Positions 9,027-19,582 are shown, counted from the stretch's first letter. The stretch is DNA of 64,000 nt from Bin55 sp965205965 (GCA_965205965.1 CBDBHT010000006.1:62001-126000); one strand, 5' to 3'. The notes: generated by a model from the sequence alone, not told the origin. Program-made: numbers and translations.

Positions 9027-9566
9027 TCACTGCCGTAAAGGGTTCCAAAGTACTTCTTTATCGTTAAAGGTTCGTGCTAATACGAACAAGTAGTCGGATA
9101 AGCGATTCAGATACACGCCAACTTCATGTTTCTGTAGCAAATTAAGATCGCATCGCCAAAAACATCGCTCTGCCCTACGTACTACCGATCGGGCATAATG
9201 CGCACGCGCTGCCGCTTCCGTTCCTCCTGGCAATACAAACTCACGCAGTGGTTCTAATGATCTGTTGAGGTCTTCCATGTGTGCTGATAACGAGGAAATC
9301 TCACGCTTCCAATTGACGACGGTTTTTCCAGTAGCAACCGCACCGCCAATGTCGAACAAGCGTGATTGGAGTTCTAACAGAACATCGCGCTCAGCATTGA
9401 CGACCAGGACCGTTAACAATCCAATAGCCGAGTTTGCTTCGTCAAGCACACCAACGAGTTCAATTTTCGTGTCATATTTCGCATATCGCTGGCCATCGGC
9501 AAGCAATGTCTGACCACAATCTCCCGTCGATGTTGTTACGCGATCAATACGATTCCTTTTTCTCAT
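9027..9566 (-). CDS. PduO-type cob(I)alamin adenosyltransferase
   Basis: Transfers the adenosyl group of ATP to cob(I)alamin to make coenzyme B12; cytoplasmic. The 179-residue protein has the usual order of PduO motifs: N-terminal TTSTGDCGQT, then VGVLDEANSAIGLL, FVLPGGTEAAARAHYARSVV (typical GGxxxAAxLHxARxxxRRAE) and a closing VYLNRLSDYLFVLAR. The first motif normally reads T-R/K-x-G-D-x-G-x-T; here serine replaces the basic residue, which could weaken ATP binding. The gene is the last of the minus-strand operon that holds the DUF1538 and PII-like genes, but an inverted-repeat element lies between them, so cotranscription is uncertain. Confidence 0.85.
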   Translation of the reverse strand: MRKRNRIDRVTTSTGDCGQTLLADGQRYAKYDTKIELVGVLDEANSAIGLLTVLVVNAERDVLLELQSRLFDIGGAVATGKTVVNWKREISSLSAHMEDLNRSLEPLREFVLPGGTEAAARAHYARSVVRRAERCFWRCDLNLLQKHEVGVYLNRLSDYLFVLARTFNDKEVLWNPLRQ

Positions 9567-9570
9567 TATT

Positions 9571-9670
9571 GGGTACCTCTATTCACTGCATTTTGAGGAA
9601 TCATATTCGATATAAGTGTATGATTTTTCATGATGTAAGGATGATTTACATCGAATAAATAGAGGTGCCC
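9571..9670 (-). repeat. MITE-like inverted-repeat element, copy 1
   Basis: A 100-bp element with inverted ends: GGGTACCTCTATT on the left and the complement of GGGCACCTCTATTTATTCG on the right. Read on the minus strand, its core has AAAAATCATACACTTATATC, shared with the other copies. It lies between the PII-like and adenosyltransferase genes of one operon. Confidence 0.75.
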
Positions 9671-9719
9671 TATTATTGATAATGAACGTTCCGCCGGTTG
9701 ACTGCTTGCGGATCTTTCG

Positions 9720-10372
9720 TTACCCACCTAAACCAATCACGAGGTCTCTTAAAGTTACAAGACCGACCGGTTTCCGATCGGCACTCAAGACGATCGCCCT
9801 TGACAGATCAAATCCAACCAAAAGGCGTACTGCGTATCGGGCAAGCATGTCGGCATGTATTGTAAGTACTGGTTTTGTCATGATTTCGTACACGCTAACT
9901 CTGTCTGCCGCGCGACCTCGAGACACCACTCCCCGCCCCCGCGCACTCCCCGCGCGATATCAGCGATCACGAGCACGCCTAGTTCATCATCCTCGTCACG
10001 GCACTCCACTACCAACGAGCTGACTTGATATTTGCGCATTTTGTCAATCGCTTGATCAACTGTATCCAAACCACCGACGGTATCTTCGATTGCAATCTGG
10101 AATGCAATACCCGTTCTAGGTTTTTCATTAAATCGTCTCGCCTCGGAAATTTGCTCCAGAATGTTCCGAGCGCACGCCTCAGGTACCACAAACAGAATCG
10201 TGTCCCGCATCTGGGTTAAGTCCAATCCTAAGAATGTTTTTTGAGGTTTTAATCCTTCACCGCGCACGCTGGTAATAATCGAAACTCCTGTCGCACCGTT
10301 AGTACGAGCTGCATCAATTACTACGTCAGTAATCGCACCATCAACCAACGCTACGATCAGCTTCATCTTCAT
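9720..10372 (-). pseudogene. PII-like / CBS-domain signalling protein, frameshifted
   Basis: Residues 1-95 form a PII-like ferredoxin fold (MKLIVALVDGAITDVV, TSVRGEG, DTILFVVPE). A CBS-type region follows (GLDTVDQAIDKMRKYQVSS), then the second CBS half (VYEIMTKPVLTIHADM, GLVTLRDLVIGLGG). The two halves are in different frames; the break lies in the G-rich stretch near 9930-9955, where the sense strand reads VVSRGRAADRVSVY in the second frame. Proteins of this type stand next to DUF1538 genes and may sense nucleotides to control them (inference). Its ATG overlaps the stop of the DUF1538 gene upstream. A true mutation and an indel error in a G run are both possible. Confidence 0.7.
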
Positions 10373-11155
10373 AATTCAATCTCCCAGTGATGTGTTCTTT
10401 GCTTGCCTATCCATGAAACAATAATGGCATAACCTAGAACGGACATGATTGGAAAAACACTGGCAAATGCAATTAATCCAAAGCCATCAATGAGAGGGTT
10501 TCGACCTGGAACATTCGCCGCAAGGCCAAGGCCGAGAGCTGTAACCATCGGAACGGTTACAGTTGATGTCGTTACCCCTCCACTATCATATGCAAGCGGA
10601 ACGATATCCTTTGCTGGCAAAGAACGTCTGACCGATCACGATGACGTAGGCGATAATGATGTACCAAGGTAGAGGCGTACCAGTAACGATGCGAAAACAT
10701 CCGAGCCCAACGCCTGCAGCTACACCGGCTGCAACAACTATGCGCAATCCCCACGCACTGATAGTCCCACCGGATACCGTCTCAGCTTTTAACGCGACAG
10801 CGATCAGTGATGGTTCTGCAACAGTAGTCGCAAACCCAATAGCCGCGGCAAAACAATACACGAGCATGTAACTACGCCAATCAATATTTCCTGCAATAGT
10901 GACGGCAGACATCTCGCTATAGGATGTCAGCTGTCTGGCCATGGTTTCCCCAATGGGGAAAAGTGCGTCTTCTAATCCAATTAAGAATAAAGTTAAACCT
11001 AGAAGAACGTAAGCAAATCCAGCGTAGATTCGTTTCAGATTGGGAAGATTCTGACGCAGAACTACTACTTGGAAAAACACTAGAATGCTAACAATCGGCA
11101 GAGCGTCTCGTACAGTAATGACCATTGCCCACCCCCAGCTCACCAAGAATTCCAC
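10369..11155 (-). pseudogene. DUF1538 membrane protein, second copy, frameshifted
   Basis: Polytopic inner-membrane protein of the DUF1538 family, function unknown, possibly a transporter half. The first frame runs 11155-10586 (IVSILVFFQVVVLRQNLPN, LTLFLIGLEDALFPIGE, FATTVAEPSLIAVA). The C-terminal part runs 10620-10369 in another frame (PLAYDSGGVTTSTVTVPMV, FGLIAFASVFPIMSVLGY). Alignment with the neighbouring copy puts a one-base shift near 10620. A GTG at 11155 starts it, five bases after the stop of the first DUF1538 gene; its end overlaps the PII-like gene by 4 bases. The two DUF1538 genes and the PII-like gene were one operon. Confidence 0.75.
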
Positions 11156-11157
11156 GA

Positions 11158-13104
11158 TCAGACCACCATGCTGTACGCAAGAACGAAAATCATGGGAGTC
11201 AGGCTTGCAAACGCAATGAGGCCGAATCCATCAATCATCGGATTTCGTCCCTTTATTGAAGTCGCTAATCCAACACCTAGAGCAGTCACAAGCGGAACCG
11301 TAATAGTGCTGGTGGTGACTCCACCGGAGTCATAGGCAATGCCAATGATTTCATTGGGGGCAAACGCAGTCATGATCGCGACGATGAGGTAACCGCTGAT
11401 AATTAATCGGTGAATTGGCCAGCTCTTTATAATGCGGATAATGCCGAGGGCTATCGCAATACCCACCGAGAAGGCTACAACTAATCTTAAATTGAGCGCG
11501 TAAGAACTCCGCGCCTCATCAGTACTCGCAATCACACCTGCTTTCGCAGCAATTTTAGATGCCTCAGCAGCAACGCCCGTCAATGCTGGTTCGGCGACTG
11601 TCGTTCCAAAACCGAGGCAGAACGCAAAAGCTAGTAGGGACACAAGACTGCCTTTGGCCGCAAAGGCTTGTGCAACTGCCTCCCCAATGTGGGAATAGCC
11701 CGCTTTCTAGTCCATGTATAAAAAGTGCAAGCCCAACAATGACGCAAACTAGTAGCCCACCTCCATTGGATTGATAGGTTAGTAGGGTATGATGGGTGTT
11801 TTCGGATGTCCCGATGAACAAGGAGAGTTCTGGATGACTAGCAAGAGGTATCGGGTGAAGTTGACGGCGGAAGAACGCGAAGAGTTGAAGGCACTAACGA
11901 CGAAGGGTCAGGTATCGGCACGGAAGCAAACGCAAATGTCGGGAGGATGGCGGCCGGACGGACGGTGAGATTGCGGAGGCCCTGGGCATTGGGGTAGCGA
12001 CGGTGGCGCGAGTGCGTCGCAACTCCCGTTGTGTGGAGGAGGGACTGGAGGCTGCTCTGAACCGGAAGGAGCAGTTGAATCGGCGGGCGAAGGTTCTGGA
12101 TGGGGAGGCGGAAGCTCGGCTGGTGGCATCGCCTGCGGCGATCCCCCGGAGGGCTACGCGCGGTGGTCGTTGCGCTTGCTCGCGGATCCGCTTGGTGGAG
12201 TGCGAGATCGTGGATGGCGTGAGTCGGGAGACGGTTCGTCGTACGCTAAGAAAAACGACCTTAAACCGTGGTTGAAGCAATGCTGGTGCATTCCCCCGAA
12301 GTCGGATGCGCAGTTTGCGTACGCTATGGAGGACATCCTGGAGGTGTATCATCGGGAATACCAGGACGATGAGGTGCTGGTGTGCATGGACGAGACCCAT
12401 CGGCAGCAGGTGAAGGAAGTGCGGGTTCCGCGGCCAGCCGGAAACCCGGTTTTTCGACGTTTGACTATGAGTACGAACGCAACAGCAACCTGTTTATTTA
12501 TGCTGTTCGCACCACTGGAAGGTTGGCGACGCGTGGACGTGACGAAGCGACGCACGAAAGTCGACTGGGCACGGCAGATCCAACGGTTGGTGGACGAAGA
12601 CTACCCGGATAAGCGTATCGTGCTGGTCATGGACAACTTAAACACGCATGCCCCGGCTTCGTTCTACGAGGCGTTCGAGCCGGCCGAGGCGCGGCGCATC
12701 GCCGAGCGGCTGGAGATCCACTATACGCCCAAGCACGGCAGCTGGCTGAACATGGCCGAGATTGAGATCGGTGCGATGGTCGGCCCATGCCTGAACCGTC
12801 GTCTGCCCGACCGCGAAACCCTACGCCGTGAAGTCGATGCTTGGCAAGAGCGAAGGAACCGCGAAGCCGTGCGAGTGGACTGGGGATTCACGACCGCCGA
12901 CGCACGGATCAAACTGAAATCACTTTACCCATCAATACAAAAGTGATAGCCTGCTAGGCCAATGAACACGTCTACGAGATCAGGAAACGGTTGCTGCAGA
13001 ACGACTACTTGGAAAAATGCGATAATCAGGATGATCGGTAGTAGGGCCCGAATCGATCCGACTATGTGTTGGATGATAGAGAGAAGTGCTTGAGACACGA
13101 TCAT
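11158..13104 (-). pseudogene. DUF1538 membrane protein, first copy, split by IS630
   Basis: Starts at ATG 13104 with a hydrophobic N-terminus (LLPIILIIAFFQVVVLQQP) and reaches ...DVFIGL before the IS630 insertion at 11752-12954. If the element and one TA are removed, the frame continues as L-V-C-V-I-V-G-L-A-L-F-I, then GLESGLFP. A single extra base near 11685-11695 then shifts the frame; the rest (SLLAFAFCLGFGTTVAEPAL, AYDSGGVTTSTITVPLV) is intact to the stop at 11158. So the gene was inactivated twice, by a frameshift and by the insertion. The protein belongs to the same family as the gene at 10369-11155 and probably formed a complex with it (inference). Confidence 0.85.
11752..12954 (+). 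mobile_element. IS630-family element, copy 2
   Basis: Flanked by TA at 11750-11751 and 12955-12956. Its left end reads GTAGCCCACCTCCATTG, like copy 1. The transposase is on the plus strand. The N-terminal part starts near 11790 (MMGVFGCPDE) and is frameshifted near 11935. The catalytic part is open from 12029 to 12946 and has the DDE residues: CMDETHRQ, VMDNLNTHAPAS and NMAEIEIGAM. At 12248-12255 the A tract used for frame change in the family is interrupted by one G. Its second frame is the best preserved of the three IS630 copies. Insertion is within a DUF1538 gene. Confidence 0.88.
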
Positions 13105-13883
13105 TTAGCGGATGTGTACTTGATAATGCTTCAATTGTGATGGATCAATACGGCAGTTTTATAAAAGCGTAGTGTTATAAACATACGGCATCCTAGCAGT
13201 CTTCCGCCGTTGAATCACCGCATACTACAGCTACTTGTTAGCTATTTTCAATATGAGACTACATAAGAGCCTATTTTTATGATCTGTTGTTATCTTTATT
13301 GTGATAGAACTTGCTTGTAGACGTTCAATCCATAAGATTTATGCCTTCGGCTTATGAGTGTAGGCACTAGAACGAAACAGTTCAGGCGAAAGACATTCTG
13401 CTCGAACGACCGGTTAGCAAGCGTTTTGGGAAAGCATGATGACCATGCACAATACTAGAGTGTACGAACGGTGGCTTTGACAGTACAGTTTTGGTCGAAC
13501 GGTCGGGACTTTGTCCGCGGGCGGTAGCAGAATCAGATGCCGATAAGTCAGAGTGACAAATTTCTTGGGAGTGGGGAGTGGAGCATGGCGAGAGCGTGTA
13601 CCATCGCACCGCACGTCCGCAGAATGCCAGTAGCTGAATTCGACCGGCATCGCGCACGACTTATCTGGACTTTGCCGGACAAAGCGTTTCGTGTGCATCC
13701 AGCTAGCGCACCTTGGTATCGGGAATGTCCAAAAACTGAGTGGTAAGGGAACTCGGCATGATTGAATGTTCGTCAGTAATGCAACGCATGCGCAAAAATT
13801 TCGGACGTCCTCACGGGCACCGTCCTCCTAGTTTTCCTATTTACAGATGGTTCTTGCCGCTAGTTTTTCGAGAGACCTTGCAT
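13105..13883. other. intergenic, upstream regions of two divergent genes
   Basis: Between the DUF1538 operon (minus) and the porin gene (plus). Open frames in it are short and unlike known proteins. It should contain both promoters, but no convincing -35/-10 pair could be fixed by eye. Confidence 0.45.
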
Positions 13884-15116
13884 ATGAAATTATTGATAAA
13901 AATTTTACTCGCCCATGGAGTTGGGCTGGCCGCCTGCTTGACCACGTCACTAGCAATCGCGGAGGAGACCGAATCCACTAACCGTCCCGCCTTGTTGGGG
14001 ATGCCGCTGATCCTTGACGCGCGCACCAGATACGAGTCCGTCAAGCAGGATGACATTGAAAATACGGCGAACGCTCTTACGTTCCGCATGCGCGCAGGAG
14101 TCTCCAGTTGTTCGGAGTGCGTCCATCGCTTTTTGGCGGAGATAGAAGGCACCACGCATCTGGTTTACAATTTCGACAGCACGATAAATGACAAGACAGA
14201 TTATCCGGTCGTGCCGGATCCAAAAACACTGGAACTGAACCGCCTGTCATGGTCTTCCACGTTCGATGGCTGGACTATTGGCTTGGGGCGTCAGCGGTTG
14301 GATTTGAACAATGGCCGATTCCTCCACGGCGCACGCTTTCGACAGAACGAGCAGACCGTGGATGCCGTCCGAGCGACCAGCCAGAATATTGGAAGTCTGG
14401 CAGTTGATTATTTATATATCTGGAACTTTCAAACGATATTTGGCAGCCGGTCTTCCATAGAATCCCTCGCCGCTAACAACCACATTCTGAACATTAGTGT
14501 GGACACCCCAGCAGTGGGTACCGCCACTGCTTACCTGATAGCGGCCGACATGGAGGATGAGCCGCTTTTTTCCAGATGCACTGCCGGCGTCCGGTTGGAG
14601 GATACCCGTATGCTTTCCGGCCTTTGGAAGTACAATTACTTGGTTGAGGCTGCGCGCCAGACTGATCTCGCCGACAACCCGGAAGCCTTCAGTTTTGAAT
14701 ACATCCATCTGATATTCGGCATTGAATATGAGGGGCTCTCCGTTTCAGTAGGCTTGGAACAGCTTCCAGGAGACGGCACGTCGTCCTTCCGTGCCTCGCG
14801 CGGTGCGTTGCATAATTTCCAAGGTAATGCGGACAAGTTCGTGGCGACGCCTCCGGACGGCGTAATTGACACAAGGTTTTCGATCGGCTACAGCTCTCCG
14901 ACGAGCGATCCCGCGCAAGGCATACAGATCTTGGGCGTTTATCATGAATTCAAAGCGGAAGAAACCGATGCCGTCTATGGGTCCGAATTCGATATTGCAG
15001 TTATTCGGGAACTACCGGGAGGTTTTAAGGCAATGCTTAAGTATGCGAAATACGACGCGAAAACTTGGGCGGCGGATACGCAGAAGATCTGGTTTTCGCT
15101 AGATTGGGAAAATTAG
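13884..15116 (+). CDS. alginate-export-type outer-membrane porin
   Basis: Predicted outer-membrane beta-barrel of about 410 residues. Signal peptide MKLLIKILLAHGVGLAACL ending at about residue 27 (SLAIAEE). The mature part resembles the alginate_exp family: LDARTRYESVKQDDIENTAN, LTFRMRAG, WTIGLGRQRLDLNNGRF and the strand pattern WSSTFDGWTIGLG are typical; the chain ends in a hydrophobic strand, KIWFSLDWEN. The family exports or takes up polysaccharides or other small molecules; the substrate is not shown. The ATG at 13884 was chosen because it starts the signal peptide, with GAGAGACC upstream; a longer frame begins at 13740. It stands alone, with no alginate genes nearby. Confidence 0.75.
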   Translation: MKLLIKILLAHGVGLAACLTTSLAIAEETESTNRPALLGMPLILDARTRYESVKQDDIENTANALTFRMRAGVSSCSECVHRFLAEIEGTTHLVYNFDSTINDKTDYPVVPDPKTLELNRLSWSSTFDGWTIGLGRQRLDLNNGRFLHGARFRQNEQTVDAVRATSQNIGSLAVDYLYIWNFQTIFGSRSSIESLAANNHILNISVDTPAVGTATAYLIAADMEDEPLFSRCTAGVRLEDTRMLSGLWKYNYLVEAARQTDLADNPEAFSFEYIHLIFGIEYEGLSVSVGLEQLPGDGTSSFRASRGALHNFQGNADKFVATPPDGVIDTRFSIGYSSPTSDPAQGIQILGVYHEFKAEETDAVYGSEFDIAVIRELPGGFKAMLKYAKYDAKTWAADTQKIWFSLDWEN

Positions 15117-15489
15117 AGAGCCTTTGACACTAAAAATTGTAGTATTTGGTAGATTGAGCGAAGTACAGAACAGAATACGAACGCAATATCGGCAATTGTT
15201 GCTTCTCACGAAAAGGTAGTGCCGACAGGAGTTCGCGCAGATTCGACACATTTCTGTTCGTCATAATCGGTAATAGTACAATGATGGTGCGGTTTCAATG
15301 CCTAGCGACTTTCCGGAAAGTACGTATCAGTGCAAGAAATGTGCAAGTTGTTTAATACACTCGAAGGTGGGAGTGGTGTAGGAAACAACCAACGACTAGA
15401 CGAATACGCCCATGCCCATGCGTTCAACCATACTTTAGTATGTATGCTTCTGTACTTACAACATCCTTGCTGGAGCAGGCGCGTGGATT
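15117..15489. other. intergenic, nothing recognised
   Basis: No coding sequence or repeat could be supported between the porin gene and the IS1595 remnant. Confidence 0.45.
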
Positions 15490-16165
15490 GCGGCTGCGTA
15501 GACCCATCGCTGAGGCATGTTGATCAGGCCACCGGCGGCGATTGAACCGGAAGATAAATGCGTCCAGATATCGCTGCCGGTACCGGTACGAGACGCCATG
15601 AAACGTTCCGAGCAGGAAGCACTTGGGCGTTAGAGATCACGCGGTGTACTTTGGGCAGCCAGTCTTCGGCTTGTTCCGGAGCGGTGATCCGCTGGTCGAG
15701 CCGGTGGCTTTCTCCGATCGCGCCGAATGCCCATCATCGACTTCCACCGTCCCCCTGGACCCAATAGTCAAGATCGCGATCAGCCATAGCCCGGCGAAGT
15801 TTGTTGAGCATCAACTGTGCGGTGCGCCATTGACCCCCCAGCATCTGAGCCAGCCGCAAGGCCGAGATTCCGCCCTTGTCTGACCGTCATCAGGTAGATC
15901 GCACGAAACCACTTGTTGAGCGCGGCAGGCGGGTGTTCTCGAACAGCGTTCCGGCCGTCGGGGATGCCTGCCAGCGGCAGGCCCGGCATTCGCGGATGCG
16001 ATGCCGTTTCAGAACCCAAGCTTGGCCGTGACCGCATTTCGGACACGCGAAGCCATCCTTCTCCAGCGGTGGCAGGCCATTTCATCCAGGCACTGCTCCG
16101 CAGTGCCGAACCGTTCGTTCCATGCCTCCGGTTTCATCGCTCGCTGCTCCATCAAACCCTCACTC
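15490..16165 (-). pseudogene. IS1595-family transposase remnant
   Basis: Read on the minus strand through several frames: a zinc-ribbon part (FACPKCGH-like, then RIRECRACRWQA), NKWFRAIYLMT, a region like LRLAQMLGV, DYWVQG followed by VEVDD, and finally FHGVSYRYRQRYLDAFIFRF. These appear in the order found in IS1595 (ISXO2) transposases. At least four frame breaks are needed to join them, so it is inactive. No terminal repeats were found. Confidence 0.7.
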
Positions 16166-16765
16166 CCCAACGATCATTCATGCTGAACAATTATACATAG
16201 CCTGTGATAGGTGTATAGGCATATACTTTAATCGTGAAGGCCTGCAAACATGCAACAATTGTGATAATGCCCCGGACTCCTTAGTCCGCACGCCTTCATA
16301 AACTCTAGACTTTACTTTAAAGTCGTTCGATAGCCTTAAGGACTTGACTGAAAACGGCATCTTTGATTTCCAAGCCAGAACACTGAAGTCAAGGAAGTAC
16401 AACTTGCCGACATTCGAACCAAAGATAAATTGATACTCTTTGATCTCTCGGAACCTTGGCGCAAATAGTGTTGGGCTGAATTTCCGCACGTGAAGTCAGC
16501 ATACGAAACCTGCCAAAGATTCGAAGTCGTATCGTTGTGCCACAGCGAATAAACGAGGAAATTGGAAGTAATCTTCTGAAGAAGGCATAAGCTTCCATGG
16601 TTTACGGTTTAAGCTCAGTTGATAGGTAGGACGGTAGAATAGCGGTCGTTATACAACGCAACTGGCGTCTCCAAAAACTACCTAGTCGAATCAAGCACCG
16701 GTAAGGTTCTCGCAATGGACATATGGAGCCGGAAGATCAACCAAAAACTGAAAGAGATACCGTTC
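16166..16765. other. intergenic, nothing recognised
   Basis: Two minus-strand open frames of about 70-100 codons lie here but lack any recognisable motif or ribosome site. Confidence 0.4.
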
Positions 16766-18100
16766 ATGAAAGCAAAAACTAGTTTATTCGCGATTGTAAT
16801 TTGTGCAGTGAGTTTTTGGGGCTGCGCGGACCGCAACTCCGATTCATTCCGCATCTACGGTGATGTCACTGGACTTGCCGACGAGGGCGAAGCAGTCCTT
16901 GTGATCACTAGGTACGTCGACGAAAACGCAGAACGGATTCGAATTGCTTTAGCTCGGATATCGGATGGCAGATTCGACTTGCGTGGGGTAGCCAATTCTC
17001 CATTCCATGCACGACTTCAGATCAGAGTAGACGATGTATTGAAGGATTACACGGATATCATCATCGAACCAGGTACGGAAGTATCCGTGAAACATTACGG
17101 GGAAATCGCAGGGATATCCGCTGACGGAGATGGATACCACGGCGAGCTTATCTCTTCATGGCGGTATAGTGATGCATTTCTCAAGACTCTGGATGAGTAC
17201 TCGGAAGTAATGGCACGCAGAACTGCTCTTCGAGAAGCAGAGCAAGCCAAGACAGAGGGAACGAAAGTCACCGGGGATTCGCCAGATTTTGACGAACCCG
17301 CAGACAGCGATGAAGATGATAAAACCGAGAAAGAGAAACTTGACGAAGATGCTCGGCATTTATCCGAAGAGCTGAGAGCTATTAAGCGAGCAACACTTGA
17401 CAAGTGGGCTAACCAACTCGACGACCCTCTTGCAGCGTTACTATCTATTTCTTTAGGTGGCTTAGGCCGTACCGAAGAAACCATTGTTCGCCTTGTGGAG
17501 CTAAAAGATCTATTGCCAAAAGATCTCGTGGAATCCAAAGTAATCCCGATGCGGAAGAGAGTTATCTCCTACATCAAGCGTACTAACACGGATGAAAGCC
17601 TAATCGTCGGAGAAATTGCTCCCGAGTTCAGTGCACCAAACCTTGCGGAGGTTGATATCAGCCTAGCTGCTACGCTTGAAACTAATCAGCTTGTTCTTCT
17701 GGATTTTTGGGCATCTTGGTGTGGTCCGTGCATAGAACAATTTCCGAAACTACAAGAACTCTATACTGAATATAGCGAAAAAGGATTTGAAATCGTTAGC
17801 GTGTCACTTGATGACACTGTGCAGGACTGGAAGGCCGCCAGTGAAGAACATGAATTTTCATGGATTAATCTTGGAGATCAGCAAGCTTTCGACAGTGAAC
17901 CTGCAAAAATGTTTGGCGTGACGTTCATTCCAAAAGGTTACTTGATCAACTCAGCCAGGGAGATCGTCGATAAGGATTTATCAATAGAGGATTTAGGCGA
18001 AACGCTTGCAGCCCGTTTGACGGACAACCGCTACGAACGCAATCCGAAAAAGCCAGCTTCGGACCTCCCAGGCAGTACCACTAGCACTTCTGAAGGTTAA
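16766..18100 (+). CDS. TlpA-like thioredoxin-fold lipoprotein
   Basis: Periplasmic, membrane-anchored thiol-disulfide protein of 444 residues. The N-terminal signal ends in a lipobox (VSFWGC), so the cysteine is probably lipidated. Residues about 25-130 resemble a DUF4369-type domain (FRIYGDVTGLADEGEAVLVI). A charged, acidic helical linker follows (residues about 150-220). The C-terminal half is a TlpA/AhpC-type thioredoxin domain with LLDFWASWCGPCIEQFPKLQ; the active cysteines are in WCGPC. The cis-proline loop is present (GVTFIPKGYLI). The ATG at 16766 starts the signal peptide; an in-frame start at 16715 would add 17 residues. It stands alone; the partner is unknown. Confidence 0.83.
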   Translation: MKAKTSLFAIVICAVSFWGCADRNSDSFRIYGDVTGLADEGEAVLVITRYVDENAERIRIALARISDGRFDLRGVANSPFHARLQIRVDDVLKDYTDIIIEPGTEVSVKHYGEIAGISADGDGYHGELISSWRYSDAFLKTLDEYSEVMARRTALREAEQAKTEGTKVTGDSPDFDEPADSDEDDKTEKEKLDEDARHLSEELRAIKRATLDKWANQLDDPLAALLSISLGGLGRTEETIVRLVELKDLLPKDLVESKVIPMRKRVISYIKRTNTDESLIVGEIAPEFSAPNLAEVDISLAATLETNQLVLLDFWASWCGPCIEQFPKLQELYTEYSEKGFEIVSVSLDDTVQDWKAASEEHEFSWINLGDQQAFDSEPAKMFGVTFIPKGYLINSAREIVDKDLSIEDLGETLAARLTDNRYERNPKKPASDLPGSTTSTSEG

Positions 18101-18213
18101 CTACATTTAGCTACATCAAGAAAGTGCCATATTCTGATGCCCTCGTACAAAACAAGACACCTGATGCTTTGACGTGGTTAGTTCCAATTAACTTAACGCC
18201 ATATTGAGCATCT

Positions 18214-18324
18214 GGAAACCTCTATTAACCTACAGGTTTGCTATTATCTGAAATAGGTAATTCTTAAAAATCATATGCTTATATAGGGGATGATTCATCA
18301 AAACAGCAGTAAATAGAGGTGTCC
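18214..18324 (+). repeat. MITE-like inverted-repeat element, copy 2
   Basis: A 111-bp element from GGAAACCTCTATTAACC to TAAATAGAGGTGTCC, with the core AAAAATCATATGCTTATATA and the right-hand motif GATTCATCAAAACAGC. It lies between the TlpA-like gene and the convergent formamidase gene. Confidence 0.8.
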
Positions 18325-18335
18325 AGCTGCATACT

Positions 18336-19155
18336 TTAAGTTGTGTAATTCCCCACAAAGGCGTGAGTCAACAGGCTATCTGGATCAGCAAGCGGTGCAA
18401 TGACATCGAAATGGTGTCGGTCCGGATCAAAGACGCAGTGAATATCGTGCACGTACTCTCCCCAAGATTCTTCTAGCATTCGGGACTGGCGCAAGAATTC
18501 AGGGCGTTCTCGTCCCAACCCAACAAATAACTGAGACGTCCGCGCGCGGGACCTGCAAACCTGTGCTTTCCGCCGTAGCTTCTGCCGCATCAAGACCTAA
18601 GCGTTCGTTCATCCGCGTACACATCAAGGGACGCAGATCATGTAGGCCGCTAATCGAAACAATACGTTTCACTCTCGCTGCCACCTCAATATTAATCGGC
18701 GCAGTCGCACAAGCCATTCGCGAGACAAGGTGCCCCCCTGCAGAATGCCCCGCCAAATGAATCGGGCCGTCTACTTTTTGGGCGGCAACGCTGATTGCTA
18801 CACCAATCGCGCGAGTGATACTGCCAATACGTGCCTCGGGTGCTAGCACGTAACTTGGCAGAGCCACCGCCCAGCCTTGCGTACAAGCACCCGCAGCCAG
18901 ATGTGACCAGCAAGACTTGTCAAAGTCCATCCAGTAGCCCCCATGGACAAAAACGGCCAAACCCTTTGGGATAGCATCTGGCCAGAACAAATCCAGCCTC
19001 TGACGTACATGGGAGCCGTAAGGCACATCAAGTTCAGCCGCTTCGTGGCTTTCACGAAAAATGCGTGCCGCCATGTTCCATTTCGCCGGATAAGACATAC
19101 CATCGGGAATATAGGCTGCGTTCGCAAATGCATCGTCCCAGTCAATTTCACTCAT
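18336..19155 (-). pseudogene. kynurenine formamidase-like alpha/beta hydrolase, frameshifted
   Basis: Hydrolyses N-formylkynurenine to kynurenine and formate in the tryptophan pathway. The first frame (19155-18499) has the family motifs VFVHGGYWMDF (HGGxW) and HLAGHSAGGHL (GxSxG nucleophile). The second frame (to 18336) carries the rest of the triad, VFDPDRHHFDVI. Both parts join if one base is changed within the CGCGCGCG stretch near 18540: LQVPRA then RTSQLFVGLGRERPEF. So the gene is broken, or the read has an indel in a GC repeat. It is divergent from the anthraniloyl-CoA genes and, with the dioxygenase and kynureninase genes, would complete the route from tryptophan to anthranilate. The start at MSEIDWDD is preferred. 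Confidence 0.75.
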
Positions 19156-19582
19156 GAGAAGTTCCGCACGCAACTCTGCCCGATCCATGCCCAAGAATCA
19201 GCGCGAGATGTTATGGATGTCCTTCATAGGCTTCCACGCCTCTACGATTCATGGCATGGCGGATCATACCTTATTCATGGGATTGCTGGACTCAGCAGGA
19301 CAAGCAGCCCATCTCGGATATGCGGATATGATTGTTGTATCCCCAAAATAAATTGATCCGCTTTCTGGACTTTGGTCAGCAAGAACTTGGCCATCACTAC
19401 GATCTAGACGGCAACGGGTTTGCATCACATTTAAATCCTCCTTGAGTTCCAGAGTGACGCACTTCTACCACTCCGTCATTCTTGAACTTACAAAGTTCCA
19501 AACTTAAAATACCTAATCATAAAGCACGAGATTGCAGTGATCTCATAAGCAATATCCAGTCTCGTCTGAAGATAAGGGTCAT
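19156..19582. other. divergent intergenic region
   Basis: Lies between the formamidase-like gene and the anthraniloyl-CoA monooxygenase gene. It should hold both promoters. Broken minus-strand frames (for example IYFGDTTIISAYPRWA) could be the remains of a gene, but no family could be fixed. Confidence 0.4.
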
